64,000 bases of DNA from positions 372,001 through 436,000 of the forward strand of contig NW_026251396.1 in assembly GCF_025118155.1 (NCBI RefSeq), written 5' to 3'. The notes beneath the pieces were generated by a model that had not been told where the DNA came from, ran no database searches, and was given only the letters and a program-made list of their open reading frames with translations. Positions 24,540 through 37,287 of this stretch are shown here, in pieces. Origin of the DNA: Cokeromyces recurvatus. Taxonomy: Eukaryota > Mucoromycota > Mucoromycetes > Mucorales > Mucoraceae. The position numbers were made by a program, and so were the translations under genes. How positions within the stretch are numbered: position 1 is the first letter of the stretch; each line of letters opens with the position of its first letter.

Positions 24540-25780
24540 TTGATTGTAAATGTTATAAAATGAATTAAATTTTATTCAACTGGGTTTTACTTTGTAACAC
24601 GCAAAAAGTTTTCACTAATTATGACCGGATGGCCGTGTAGTACTTATTTTCTCGTTTATTAATAAGCACAGTTATAAGTTATACACCAATGGTAACCCGA
24701 ATGCGAGAAAGGTACTAGTTATTTTCTATGTTTTGTGTGAGAAGACAGTTTATTTAAGAGCCTGTATGTCATTATTTAATCAAAATGTGATAATAACGGC
24801 AATGATGCTTTATATTTGCAGGTGTTTCAACACCGAAAATCTACTGTACTTTGTTCTATTTGCTTATTTTTAAAACCCTGATATTTTGATAGTTATATGC
24901 CTACTCGCTTCAGTTCATGTATCAGTATTTTTAAAATGTTATATTCCTGTCATCTATTATTCTAAATATCAATATTTTGTTTCTTTTTGACAACGTCCTT
25001 ATGTCTCATTATAGTAATATTTATAAGTCCATGTACGTATATGGGCTTATGCTTATTGTGATGGAACGTATTAAAGAGAAATAAAAAGAGAAAGGGAACA
25101 AAAGGAAGTATAGCTGGAGACTGTGTTTTATTCAATAAAGAAAAGTAAAATAAAAATAAGAATTGAAGGTTAAAGATTATGTTGTGTCTACACAACTGCT
25201 TCTATTTATATTAATGAATCCTGAATCAAAGAAGTAAAAATAACCGTCAAAGAACATGAGTCATGAAACAGTATTAGTCTTCGGATATACATTGTGTTGA
25301 TTCAAGAGACTGATTTATGGATTATTTATTGGGTGTTATAATGATCTGATTAAGGTTTTAAATTGTTTGATCTGAGTGTATGTTCCTGATATTTTTTATA
25401 GTTTTCTTTTATTGGATCAAAGGTGACCTGAATCCTTTATCAAGGTTATAAAAATAAATATTTAGAAATGATATGATGTCTTATAATTGATACATCTAGA
25501 CAATTGGATGTCAATAAGTTTTATATTATTTACAAGATGTTATATACAGAGTTTTATTTCATATTCAGGCTTATACTTTATTCTTTATCATGTAATTCAT
25601 CTTTTATAATATTATTTATGCTTATATGCAGAGCTTGTTCTATAACAATAACATCTACTTTTTCTGGATCATGAGCACTTTGTTCAAAAATTAACTGTTG
25701 TGTATGCCATATAATTATTTATTATCAAAGGTATAACAACGTTTTATTATCATATAAATAAGTGTTTTAAATATTTACAA
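24540..25780. other. Intergenic, AT-rich, no gene seen
   Basis: Over 1.2 kb without a supported gene. The segment at ~25640-25707 is shared with ~22178-22245; read on the minus strand both encode W(R/H)TQQLIFEQ(G/S)AHD followed by (S/P)EKVD, so they are decayed copies of one coding exon. Confidence 0.4.
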
Positions 25781-26683
25781 CTATCTAAAAGCAATTGATG
25801 AACGTAACTTTTTTGGTTTCTTTACATTCATAATATTACGAATATTATGTTGTTGAAGAGATCTTCTCTTCCTTGATTGCTTGTGAATATCATTTGCTAA
25901 GACACAGTTTTCTTGGTAACAAACCATTATTTTTTTGATTTCATCAAAATGCATGACAAACTGTGGTAATTCAGATATAGTTTTCGGGACATTAAAAGCG
26001 TGTAGTTCTGTAAGCAAATAAAGCCCAGTGGCTTCAAGAGAGAACAGATAAATTGTGACATAATATCCTTTATCATATACATATAAAAAAAAAAGAATAG
26101 TAAACAAAATTGTAGAAAAATTGGTATTTGACTTCAGGCTTACCTACTGCTTGAACAGCAATCATCGACTTCACATCTTTGTTGTCAAGAGTGTCTTTAC
26201 AGAAATTTACTAATCTCAAAAGGTCCTCATGTGTCTTTGATGTGTCAGAACGACTTTTATCAGGCTTTACCTCAACATATCCAGTAGAAAATTTTATCCT
26301 CCGTTGTTCTAATTCAAACACATTACCATCAGGTCTTAGAGATTCAGTATCTTCAACACCAGTGTTAAGCCTAATTTGGGAAATAAATCGTCAATAAATG
26401 GTATGTATAAAAAGCATTGGATTTTCAATTACCACCGAAACAATCTGTTCCTCTCAGGATCATGAAATATTGGATTTAGAACTGGGTCGAGAAAAGTACC
26501 AATAAGCTCTGCTTCTTTTATATCCTCTTCAAGTCGTTCCTGATTTGGTAATTTATTTAGCCTATTAAATGTAAAAATTGAGTATATCAAACGAATTCTA
26601 AGGATTAGTTTTATTTGATCAGTTACCAATTGATTAAAATATCGATTATTTTGTAATCTTTATTGTTGGCGAATTTGGCAATG

Positions 26684-26784
26684 CAGTGCGTCCACCATCA
26701 ATTGGGAAAAACTGGTCAAATTTTTGAATAAATTTGCCCACTTTTTTGAAACTGAATTAGTCATTTGTTTGAAATTCATTTGGA

Positions 26785-26815
<31 letters not shown>

Positions 26816-28296
26816 GAAAATATTATACCTTAAATAATGTTAAGGGAAAGTTATAGAGGGACATTATTCAAGCAATTGCTAAACTGGTTTACGGAATGTT
26901 GAATAATATTTTGAAGATGCTCAACAGGTACTTCTTCACTGGCCTCAATAATTCTTGAAGTAAGCGTTTCAACGTCATTAAGTTTACTTCGCTTTACTTT
27001 TCCCTTAAGAATGAACCAAAATTGATCTACTGGGTTGAGTTCGGGCGAGTAGGGAGGAAGATATAATGGCTTAGAACCCCGACTTACAATTACAGGGCCA
27101 ATCATAGCAGGAATATGAATTGGAGCATTGTCCACAACAATAAAAAATCCTTTCATTTCTGGGAACTCATCCATAATATCCATAGTATCGTTAAGAAACA
27201 AAAGACAATGATCGCCAGTAGTGCCACTGGGAATAGTTAATTTATCTTCAGGAGCCTTTCTTTTTTTGGCCCCTACAACTTTCCTTCTCTCAACATTTCC
27301 AGATTCTCGCCTCGCATACTCACATTGACGACACCATTAGCTGATATTGCACCAAGAACAGTATGTGAGGTAGCCTTGGTGGAAGGAGTTGTGGTAGTTG
27401 CTTTTTTACCGCGCCATGGCCAACCACGACTACATCACATATTAATATCAAATCCGGACTCATCAACAAATATACAAGTGTCGAGATAATTGACGCCATT
27501 GTTGATCAATTTCTCAACCCATTCAGCAAGAACTTTAAGATTTTTATCTTCGTTTCTGGCAAGAGGGTGTTGGTTATTAAGTTTGATGCTGAGATTACAT
27601 TCTTCCTTCATGAACTCGGCTACTCTTGTTTTTTTTATTTGTAAGCCAGCAAAGTTGGCTGTCAAGCTTTCAACTACGTTCTGGATTGCTGCAGGTGAGT
27701 CATTATCAAAAAAACTGGTTAGATAGACCTTATGAGCTTCGTTCAGTTGACTGCCTGGTATGTTGGGATTCAGGTTCGTCTTTTTGATAGGAATCTTCCT
27801 TTCCGGATCATCCTCGTAAGCCTTTTTCCATTTGCACGCTGTGTTATAATTTACATTTACGGCTATGGCTGCATCTTTTGGTTTCATGAGTTTTTCTTTC
27901 AAAAAATAAAAGTACCGTCTACGGTCTTCCATTGTATAAACGTTATACTCAAGAGGTCTTTCTTTCTTTGGACTAGCCTCTTTCATGACTGTATCGTCTG
28001 AACTGATCGTTTCAAATTGGAGACCCTTATTCTTAATGTATTTTCGAAGATCTGTTAATCTTTACAAACGAAAAGACTTCTCTTCAACATATGTTGTTGC
28101 TTGCTTGCCTTGTTCATCAATGAGATTACCAGCACCATCTTCATAAACAATATTTATGCTCATTTTAAAAATAATCTCGAAATAATGGTATAAAAAAAAG
28201 TAATAAAATATACCTCAGATAAAATGATCAAAAAAAGTGATCAAAAGATGTCCAATTGAGTTTCAAAAACTCGTCCAATTGACGGCGGACATACTG
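26684..28296 (-). mobile_element. Tc1/mariner-type DNA transposon (~1.6 kb)
   Basis: The ends are inverted: left cagtgcgtccaccatcaatt (from 26684), right, on the other strand, cagtatgtccgccgtcaatt (ending 28296). The right end is followed by TA (28297-28298). At the left the expected TA is now TG. One transposase gene fills it on the minus strand. Flanking DNA rejoins in the reading frame of the host gene, which fixes both borders. Confidence 0.85.
26851..27986 (-). pseudogene. Mariner-like transposase, inactivated
   Basis: The N-terminus has a helix-turn-helix DNA-binding part (MKPKDAAIAVNVNYNTACKW), then the first catalytic Asp block CIFVDESGFDINM, the second VVDNAPIH, and the third YSPELNPVDQFW. 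By my count 34 residues lie between the second and third acids, i.e. DD34D. Two lesions are visible: an in-frame TGA right after GFDINM (~27437), and a one-base frameshift near 27317, after which the open frame resumes (ESGNVERRKVVGAKKRKAP) through to the stop at 26851. Catalytic residues are intact, so decay looks modest. It lies wholly inside the host gene and on the same strand. Confidence 0.85.
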
Positions 28297-29640
28297 TATC
28301 ATTTATTCGTTCAAATGATCTTCTTTTGGAATTGTTATTTAATTCCTAAAAAACAGATTGTTGTCAATTCTAGAGTGTACACGCAAGTGTATCATTTAGC
28401 ATTGACTTACCCGTAATACCGATATAATACTGTTGAATGTTGTTGTTTCCATTACTGAATTTTTAACAACGTATTTTTGAAGTATATTTTTGTGTAGACT
28501 ATTTAAGTTTTCAAGTCCAAAACTTTTTATTACACTTTCGTCATGCTCATTCTCTTTAAGTAACAACACGTGAGACAAGGACCTAAATAATTATTGTTAA
28601 AAGTATATCTTTATGTTATTGTGAAAGTAATTGAGCTTACAATATTTGATGTAAATCTCCATCCACGTAAAACCCTGACTCTTTTGATTTTTTGCTTGAT
28701 TCTAAATTGAACTGTCTGAATTGTGATGATATGTTGAATCCATTTTCAAGAATATAATCGTCGGGTTCTGCTTGCTGTGTCATAATATTTGTTGTGGAAT
28801 ATTCCTCATCTAAGTCTTCTTCTAATATGGCTTCTTCCATTGCCGCATTCTCAGGTTCCATATTATCAGCTTGTATATTACTCTATTCAATATAATTAGC
28901 ACTTGAAAACTTAGTAGTACTGAATTAAAATATGTAATTACTTCTGATCTTTCTCTTAATTGAAGGCTAATATTTGATACTGATGCACCCAACGTACTCC
29001 AGCTCTCTGTTACTATAGTATCCTCGGCCTTGGCTGCTGCAAAAAGACTACCCAAGTTCACATCTAAACCTGGTCCTCTCTTTTTTTTGCCCTTAACGTT
29101 ACGAAACGCCACTTTCATTTTGTGTTGTAGATTTTTTGTCGCGTCCTCTTCAGTATTAAAATGCTTGATATAATTTTTTACTGTTTCCGGCTGCTCATTA
29201 ACGAACTTGATGAGATTTGGATACCTGGTTTCTTCAATGAATTGTTCCATAGCTATAAATTTAAATAAACTTTTAGTATAGCTATCAAGAAAAAGTTCAA
29301 AAACAGGTAAAATCAATTACATTCTACAATGTCTGGCATCTTTTTTATCGATTATTTGGTATAATTGAGATGCATAAAGAAACGTTTTAAAGGACGAATT
29401 AAAATTAATTTTCAGATAGTTTGTTTACCTTTTTTGGATGAATAAAAAAGAAAATTCAGTTACAGATGCAAAAATGGGACAAAGGAGAAATTAAATTGAG
29501 ACAGAATGTTAGTTTAGACAGACGAATGAATGTAAATTAATTAGGGTGTTTAGCCTTGGGTTCAGACTTACCTGTAAAAATCTAAATCACTGAAAGAGAA
29601 ACCATGTTCGATATGGCGATATAATAGAATAGTTGGACAT

Positions 29641-31501
29641 CTAACTGGAGCTCCGTTTGAAGACAGCTGGTCGACCATTACCGTGAAGTACAGCTTTGGA
29701 GATTTGTTGAATGTTTTTGGAAGCATTAATGTCGCGCTGCCACAGCATCCCACAACCTTGTCAGGCAAGGATTCTGTGGATGCTGAAAATTGCTTCCGTG
29801 AGAAACATTGCTTGGCATGACTGGCAAACCTACGTTACTATATATTTAGTTGTAATTACAAATAGAAAATTTCACAGTATTACCTTAGATGTTTGAAATT
29901 CATCCACCCATGCAAGCAACAAATCTCCATTCTTCTGTCTTCTGTCTTCACTTCAGCTGTCGGTAGAGAGCTCCAGTTAGGCCTGTTTGATAAGAGTTGA
30001 TCTTGCATCGGTCTTTACCAAACATAGCACTTCCGAAAGAAATAATTGGCAGTTTGGCTTTGTTGCAAGAAAAGGGCTCTTTCTCCCAATAGTGCTCAGC
30101 TTTTCTATACATGTAAATAAAATAGTTAGTTAATATTATTTCTTTCCAGCATTCCATCAAAAGTTCATACACTAGACTGACGACAGGAGAGATATTGTTG
30201 TTTCTTCTTTTTCTCTTGCGCTTTCTTCTGTTTCTCCTCGTATTTTTTCTTTTTGATCTATTGTATTTGCGGCCTCCACTTACCAGAATATTCACTATCT
30301 CTTCTCTTTCCCTTTGAACGCCTTGATATGAATGAAAGCGGTTTTCAGCAGACGAAAAATGATTAAAAGCTAGTATTCTATCTAAATGCAACAGAACATA
30401 GGTTACATATTGTAAGTATTTTGAAATACTAGCTGTCTTGGATGTTGGAATGCCGAGAAGAATATTTTTTATATTTTCTTTATCCATTCTTTTATTTTCT
30501 CCTTTTTCATGTTTTTTCGAGCCTGTCAGTGTATAGTATTCTTTTGTTGAACATCTTCTTATCTGATGAGAATGTTCACTTTCACCATAGGCAGCTAGGA
30601 ACACCTGTCCTCTATTTGGGTCTACAGAACACAAAGAAGCATCACTTAACTCGTTGCTTCAACACAAGCAGCAATTAAGCAGTGGCTATATCCTTCTATT
30701 TTCGGACGCATTTCATATGTTGCATTGTATCTTGAAGAAAAGCTGTTTCAGCTTTCCAAGCAATCGCTTGGAAGATGTTTTGCGTTTGATTTATCTTTTA
30801 AAACTAATCTTGCTTTGCTATACCAGAAGTTATGAGAGAAAAGCTTTTTATCGATAATGCCATTGGAATGGCTGATGATATAATAGTTTACAAACAATTG
30901 TGCACGTATCATAATATCACGGACTTGTTCTGATACTATTTGTATTTTTCTCAAAATGGCTTGCTTGTATTCTGCTCTGAGGATTGTGTCTAATTTAATT
31001 TTTTTTAGTAACAGTTTTAGGCTTATTTCCCAGAATGTTTTTCAATTCTTCAGCCTTTGTTGGTTTATGGCTTGGGCAATCCTTTGACCTAGAAGCACTA
31101 TGGCCATACTGATGGCTACTGGAACAAACAACCTGACTTGAACCTTCTCCAACATCTTTCCGACTGTATTTTGCCATTTTCTTGACACGTTTCAAGTTAT
31201 CATCTTGCCGACACTTTCGTTTATTACTAGTTCCAACTAACCAAATAATTTCTTGTGAATATTTGCTCTATAAATGCTTACATAAACGTTACCTTGTGGT
31301 GTATTATCTTGATACTTCTTACATATATGACCACCTTTTATGCAATGGCCAAGATCATTACAATCTTTACATTTAATTTTATCTAGTACAGGTTAGTCTT
31401 TTGCTGTTAAACTAATGTATTTGTATCTTACTTTGTTCTTCTACCTGCTTTCTTTAATTCCAAACTCTTTCAAGATTATTATTAACTTTCTTTTTAAACA
31501 T
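29641..31501 (-). pseudogene. TnpB/Fanzor-like RNA-guided nuclease homologue, decayed
   Basis: On the minus strand, from an ATG at 31501, two N-terminal zinc-knuckle-like segments come first: CKDCNDLGH...C, and CSSSHQYGHSASRSKDC, where the second Cys has become Ser. A helical block (EQVRDIMIRAQLFVNYYIIS) follows, then a RuvC-I-like motif CSVDPNRGQVF, a basic run near 30230, LPIISFGSAMF, a zinc-ribbon start WVDEFQTSKVCQSC, and a RuvC-III-like motif QRDINASKNI. It ends GRPAVFKRSSS and a stop at 29641. The order DPN...TSK-C-x2-C...RDxNAxxNI is the TnpB/Fanzor layout. Several frameshifts (for example in the A-run near 31003, near 30640 and near 29940) and stops (near 31460 and 29757) make it non-functional. 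It lies 300 bp upstream of, and on the same strand as, the split gene. The Fanzor assignment is inference from motifs. Confidence 0.65.
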
Positions 31502-32826
31502 TGTACTATCTGAGGAAAAAAAAGGTTGAAAAAAAAGAAACAAAAAAAGGAGAAGAATGTTGTTCATTCAAGATCCTGATTGACAACTTTTGCTGAGATT
31601 TGACAGTCACATTAATTAACTGATTTATGCAATTGAATATAATGTAAAAAGTGTCTTATATAAATGTGATCACCTCAGATGATACTGGTTATGCTACAGA
31701 ATGAATTTAAGAAAGTCCTGGTTGAATGAGAGAGGTTTTTGAGTTGACTAGGAACTTGTCAGAGCTCATCATTTGACAACAATGTAGCAAATACTTCCTT
31801 ATTTTTCTTCCAGGAGCATAGAACAGTCTGAAATTCAAATATTAAGACGACAGAATGTAGTGTCAAAGTTTTTTGGAATATCAGATAACAGCTTTCAATG
31901 AGCAAATAGTTTGATGGAAGCATTATGGAAGAAGCTACAACGTCAATAGTCTTATTTTATTCCTTCTTTCATATTTGAGATGATTGACTGGCTATATTGA
32001 GATTTATTTTAGTATGAAATAATTAAATATATTTTGACAAGCGAGCTATAGCTGTGAAAATAATAAAAAATGATGGTAAAAGCATGAAGTCTCAAGTTGT
32101 TAATCTCAAAGTAAGTTAGGTTAGCTAACTTACATTGAGCAAAGAACAGATTAGATTAGCCTCTAAAAGAAATTTTATTTACTTGACACCTTATTGCTCT
32201 ATAGTATTAGATTAGATTATATAGTAAGGCCCATGCACAGACGTTTTGTAGAGTGTATGATCTGATAATTTAGAAGTTCAACATTCGGAGCTAGGCTAAA
32301 TTCCTAATACAAACTTAAAACATATATTCTGTAGTAGTAAAAAGCTCTTTACATTCTTTTATTCTATTATAAAATTCTTCCCAACTTCTTTCTCATTAAT
32401 TCATGATTTTTTTTTTTACTTTATTTATTTCATAACATAAGTCAAATATCACACTAGAATCCACCCCTAAATCGAAAAAAAAAATCCTTGAATTTGCTCA
32501 GTCATAAATTGGTTTCCCATTGTACAATTAAATCAACACCAAAAGATGGATTTTTTTAATAATACGCTAGCTAAACCTTCGCAAGTAACATCCATGTAGG
32601 CAGGAGGTAAAAAAAAAAATAAGTGACCTGTTAGTCTATAGTTGCATTTTAAGTCATCTAATATTTTGTCTCTCCTTTTATCTGATTTCCGTTTTTACTT
32701 TTTCCAAAAAAGGTACGCTAAACGTCTGAAAATTAATTTTGATTCGGAAAAATACTAACATTGTCTTTTCAATTTTTTTTTTTATTCTCGTGTTTGGCGT
32801 ATTTTTCTTTTTTATTTGACACACAA
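31502..32826. other. Intergenic, no gene seen
   Basis: AT-rich spacer of ~1.3 kb. Around 32100-32215 there are irregular ttaggtta / attagatta repeats. The end of the interval must contain the promoter of the Arb2-domain gene; a long T tract lies just before its ATG. Confidence 0.4.
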
Positions 32827-34595
32827 ATGTATAGAAGAAGAAAACCTGTAATAAAAGAAAAGCCACCCATTCCTAATACTTTGGATGAGTTTGGTTATGT
32901 ATTGAAAGAGAATGGTGAAATTAGAAGTAAAGATACAGGTATTGTAGTTTGTCCCTTTTTTTTTTTTTTATTAAATAGAGAAAATTAAATAATTGTTAAT
33001 AGTTCCTTTGTTATAGATGAAGTCTATTTATTTGATTATTTGCCGAAAGATAGACCTTATAATGAAAAACGTTACGATAAATTCATTGGTAAGATAAAAG
33101 AACTATTGTGTGGACTCGACTTTGATTAACACTATTCGTTTTAGAACTTATTGGTGATGAAGTCGAAAAGCAACTTCAATCAGAACCTTATAATTTTCAA
33201 AAATTAATTGTGCCTATTGATGCCAATCCTAAAACTGATGCTCATTCTTATATTTACACAACGTAAGTGGAAACAAAAATCATACTACATGTATATTATA
33301 ACATTTATTTAATTTGAATTAGTCCTAATGCTTTGACAACAAAAGATAAATTGCTAATCATGATTCCAGGCAATAACACTAGGTAAATTATTTAACCATC
33401 TATTTTGTTATTATTATTATTATTTATGTACAGCTTACGTTTCTACATCTTTGTATTGTATATAGGATAGGTCAATGGAGTAAAAGAGTCCTTTGTGATG
33501 AAACTATAAAGGTTAAACAACATAGTCCATTTAATTAGTCTCGAATAGTTTTAACTGATAAATTATATAATCAAAAATATAGTCTGGGTCCATGATGCAA
33601 ATTACAGACATGGTCAAAGAACATGGATACGAAGCTATTATATTAAATCCTAACGCCAATTTTTGGTATAATGGCCGTGCTTGGGTAAGAGTTCTTTTAA
33701 ATAAATTATTTATAATAATAAATACTGATTCATTTATTAGGAAACACCTGAAGTACATACAACTAAACTTACAGTTGTACCAGGTATATATACATATAAA
33801 AAAAAGAACTATACAAAAGAGTGACATGTATAATAATACGCATTTATATATTGTAGAAAATGAAACTCCTGAAATGCATTGTGAATATGTATTCCATCAT
33901 GTAATTAGGTAATTACCGAAAAATTACTTTCTACTTTCTTTTTTTTTTTGTTTTTTACTTGGTATGTTTATATAGAAATGCCCAAGCCTCTAAAATAGCT
34001 GTTATTGCAATGGGATGGGGTGGATACGGCTTTACACTTGCGTTAAACAATGATTGTAAATATATATATATGAATAGAAACAAGAAGGATCATTAAACAC
34101 TTTATATAGTTGATTTCATAAAGGAACGTGTTAAAGCTGTTGCAATGGTTAATAGTGTACATACAAAAGATATGATAAATGGTGGAAGTAAACGTACATT
34201 TATGTTTGATGTAAGTAAAATGACTGTAAACTGATCATTATAGACATATTAAGTACTTTATAGAATTGTGTCAATTGGGTAGTGTCACAGGCTAAAAAGG
34301 GGGAAATAGTAACTGATATTCGATCTGGCTGTACTTGTATATCATCGGGTAAGATTATTATAAAGTATTGTGGTGCAATCGTGTATTTATTTTATTCCAA
34401 ATAAAAAAAATAGAAGAAGAAATTGCAGACTTTACTTTAAACAAGATGTTAGATGATATTATGAAATTTATTTATGTTAAAATGGGAGATATTGAGCCAG
34501 AAATTGTGGATGAGGATGAAGCTGATGAAATTGAAGAGTTGACACAAGAGGAAATAGAAGAATTGAAGAATGTTGATTTACTAAGTATTGACTGA
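32827..34595 (+). CDS. Arb2-domain (FAM172-like) protein
   Basis: Twelve short exons (from 32827-32938 through 34414-34595, total 1053 nt) give a clean 350-residue frame. The Arb2/FAM172 signature is visible: DEFGYVLKENGEIRSKDT, YNEKRYDKFIELIGDEVE, LIVPIDANPKTDAHSYIY, LLIMIPGNNTRIGQWSKR, EAIILNPNANFW, and the alpha/beta-hydrolase-like strand-turn IAVIAMGWGGYGF. The serine of a classical GxSxG elbow is replaced (GWGG), suggesting a non-catalytic fold. The C-terminus is acidic. In fission yeast Arb2 is part of the Argonaute-binding ARC complex needed for heterochromatic siRNA handling; in animals FAM172A links chromatin, Argonaute and splicing. The family call is firm, the role inferred. Confidence 0.85.
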
Positions 34596-35889
34596 ATGTA
34601 GATGCTGTATCACACATACGATTTCATGAATGCTGCAACTAAAATAAAGCTTTCTTGGCATGAATCGATTTTATTAATAAAGCATTTTTATGTTTGTGTA
34701 GCTCCTTTATGTCATTCAAAATGATATTTTTAGGGGAAAGGAGGAAAAAAAAAGGGGGAGAATAGAGGAAGAGAGTGTGTGCGTATGTGTGTGGGGGAAA
34801 TAAAATGACTGATCAAAACAAATAATAAAAGTAAATTATCTTTTTTTTTTTTAATGGTCATTATATTATAAACTGTAGCACTTTTTTCTTTCTTAATAAT
34901 TATATATCTATAGACTGTCAAATAAATTCACTCTCTTTTTATATGCATATTTAAATGCTATTGTGTATAAAAGATGATGCATTCATAAAAGTATATCATG
35001 CATATGGTTACAATATATGTGGTTTATACTGCATCACTCTGCATTGCATTTTTTTTTCCTAATTGATAAAGGAAGCCCTTTTTTTTTCTCTTTTTATATA
35101 TTATTATTAAAGTTAGTATTATATGAAAGAAAAGAAAAAAAAAGAAGAAGAATATATTTGTATAAAATATGGAATAATCAGTTCTGGTATACATGTATGT
35201 ATGTATGTATATATATATTCACATTTATTTGATAGCTAATAGATTAAAACAATTTATAGTTAAAACCGTTACTCAAAGTGAATAAAAAAGAAGTGCTATC
35301 GTCATAGAAACAAATGATAACTTTATCAAAAGGAGTTTATTTATATTAGTTGCCATGTGGATATTCAGATTGGTTGTATTTTAATCATTGCGGTATGTTC
35401 TACGTTATAGGGAAAGAGCCTGTTTTTATTTTATTTTATTTTCCTAGTTAAAGTACGGAATAGCCATTTATAAATTTCTATTTCGAAAAACTTATAAACA
35501 ATATGCAGGTCAAGTCAACTGTTTTGCAGCATAATCAATTATAAAGAAGAATTCACTCCGTCACTCAAATGATTCTTTTTTATTTTTTTTATTTTTTTTT
35601 TTTTCATTATTCTTCCCTTACCTCCTCTTCCTTATTTTCTCCTCCTCCTTTCCCCCCCTTCCCCTTTATACATATATATTTTTATATATTTTAGTCATTA
35701 AAAAGCAACTTTATATATAAAAATATATAAAAATATATATTTATTTGTTTTTCTTTTCTTTTTCTTTTCTTTTCTTTACATATACATATATACATATATA
35801 GATAGATAGATATACAAATATAGATATAAAGTAAGTCTATAAAAGTACATAAAAATGAATGCATTACATTTATTAATAATAGATATTTA
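34596..35889. other. Intergenic; likely hides 5' exon of the APSES gene
   Basis: No intact gene is seen in 1.3 kb. Features include poly-T/pyrimidine tracts at 35575-35665 and TA-rich microsatellites near 35760-35830. The reading frame at 35890 is preceded by an acceptor-like atatttag and an in-frame TAG, so at least one upstream exon of the APSES regulator probably lies in this interval. Confidence 0.4.
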
Positions 35890-37255
35890 GTGGAAGGCAT
35901 TTATCAAAATAGTTTATATTCTTCTTCCTCTTCTCAGCAACCTTCTTATGTATTACCAATGAATCAACAACAGCAGCAATCGGATCATTATGGTAATGCT
36001 CATCCTTATCGTTCTAGTGCTTTTTCAGGATCTAGAACCCCTTCCTATACTACTACTGCAGCAACACATTCATTATCTTCCTATCAAGGTTTAAATCATA
36101 ATAACAATAACACTGTTAATATGTATTCTGCCTTTGGGAATCGTCATCCTTATAATAATAGTACTTCAATGAACTGGGCAACGCCTTGGAATAATAATTC
36201 AACAATCTCATCTTTACCTCCTCCAAATCGTCATTATTTAGGCTATCCTTCTGCATTTAATAGCAATGGTACTTCACACTTTGTCTCTGGTACGACGCCT
36301 ATGCAAAGATCGAAATTAACGACTACAGTTTGGGAAGATGAAGGAACAATTTGCTATCAAGTAGATGCTAAAAGTATCTGTGTTGCACGTCGACAAGGTA
36401 ATTATGATTATATAGCATGATTGTTTCTAATATATATATAACATGTTATTTGATTATAGATAATGATATGATTAATGGTACAAAACTACTTAATGTTGTT
36501 GGCATGTCCCGTGGAAAACGCGATGGTATCCTTAAGAATGAGAAAGGTCGTGTTGTTGTTAAAGTAGGAGCTATGCATTTAAAAGGCGTTTGGTATATAT
36601 ATGTAATCTGTATGTTGTTGTTTCTTTTTTTTGTTAATATTTATTTACATAATAGGATTACTTTTTCTCGTGCTAAAGATTTAGCTACAAAATTCAAAAT
36701 TGTAGATATTCTTTACCCTTTATTTGTCGAGGATCCTTCTGTCTTTTTAGCTACTTCTTCATCATCGTCTTCTGCTATTATATCAAATACTAATAATAAT
36801 AATTTTATGTTGAATTCTAGTACTCATAATAATAATAATAGTCATATTTTACCTCTCATGTTATCGCCCAGTATAAAAAACAATAATAATGGATTCAGTT
36901 CTTCTTTTAATATGTCCACTTATTGGGATCATAATAAATGTCAACCACTTCCAAGTATATCTATAACAAATAGACAACAAAATAATCATGAACATAATAG
37001 TAAGCAAGGATATAATAAAAATGATAACAATCATCCTATTTATATCCATAATATATGTATAATAGTAATTATGCGATATCAGCAATCAGCTACTACAAAT
37101 ACTGCTGATACTGCCGCTGCTGCTGCTACCATTACTACTGCTGCTACTACAAATACTGCTGATGCTGATGCTGATGCTGATGCTGCTGCTGCTGCTGCTA
37201 CTACTACTACTACTATTGCAACTACTACTGCTATTACTACTACTACTGCTACTAC

Positions 37256-37287
<32 letters not shown>

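Larger units (their letters stand above)
25781..29339 (-). pseudogene. Lineage-specific family gene with PD-(D/E)XK-like motif, split by a mariner element
   Basis: Read on the minus strand from ATG 29339, a 19-nt first exon joins to 29252 (MPDIVE-S-MEQFIEETRYP), then on through exons starting near 28899, 28583, 28345, 26571, 26380 and 26080 to the stop at 25781. All phases agree, giving roughly 495 residues apart from one insertion. The exon beginning at 28345 is cut at a TA by the mariner element (26684-28296). With the element ignored the frame continues ERIND-IAKFANNKDY to the next donor. A C-terminal block RPDGNVFELEQ...GYVEVKP has the spacing of a PD-(D/E)XK nuclease core, followed by a mixed alpha/beta region. 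The start is acidic/charged with no signal peptide. Function is unknown; the family appears multicopy here (compare 1640-2591 and 4798-5673). Confidence 0.65.

Noticed and set aside
30034..30678. Plus-strand frame opposite the Fanzor-like remnant (30442-30678)
   Set aside because: Antisense; the minus strand holds the ordered RuvC-like motifs.
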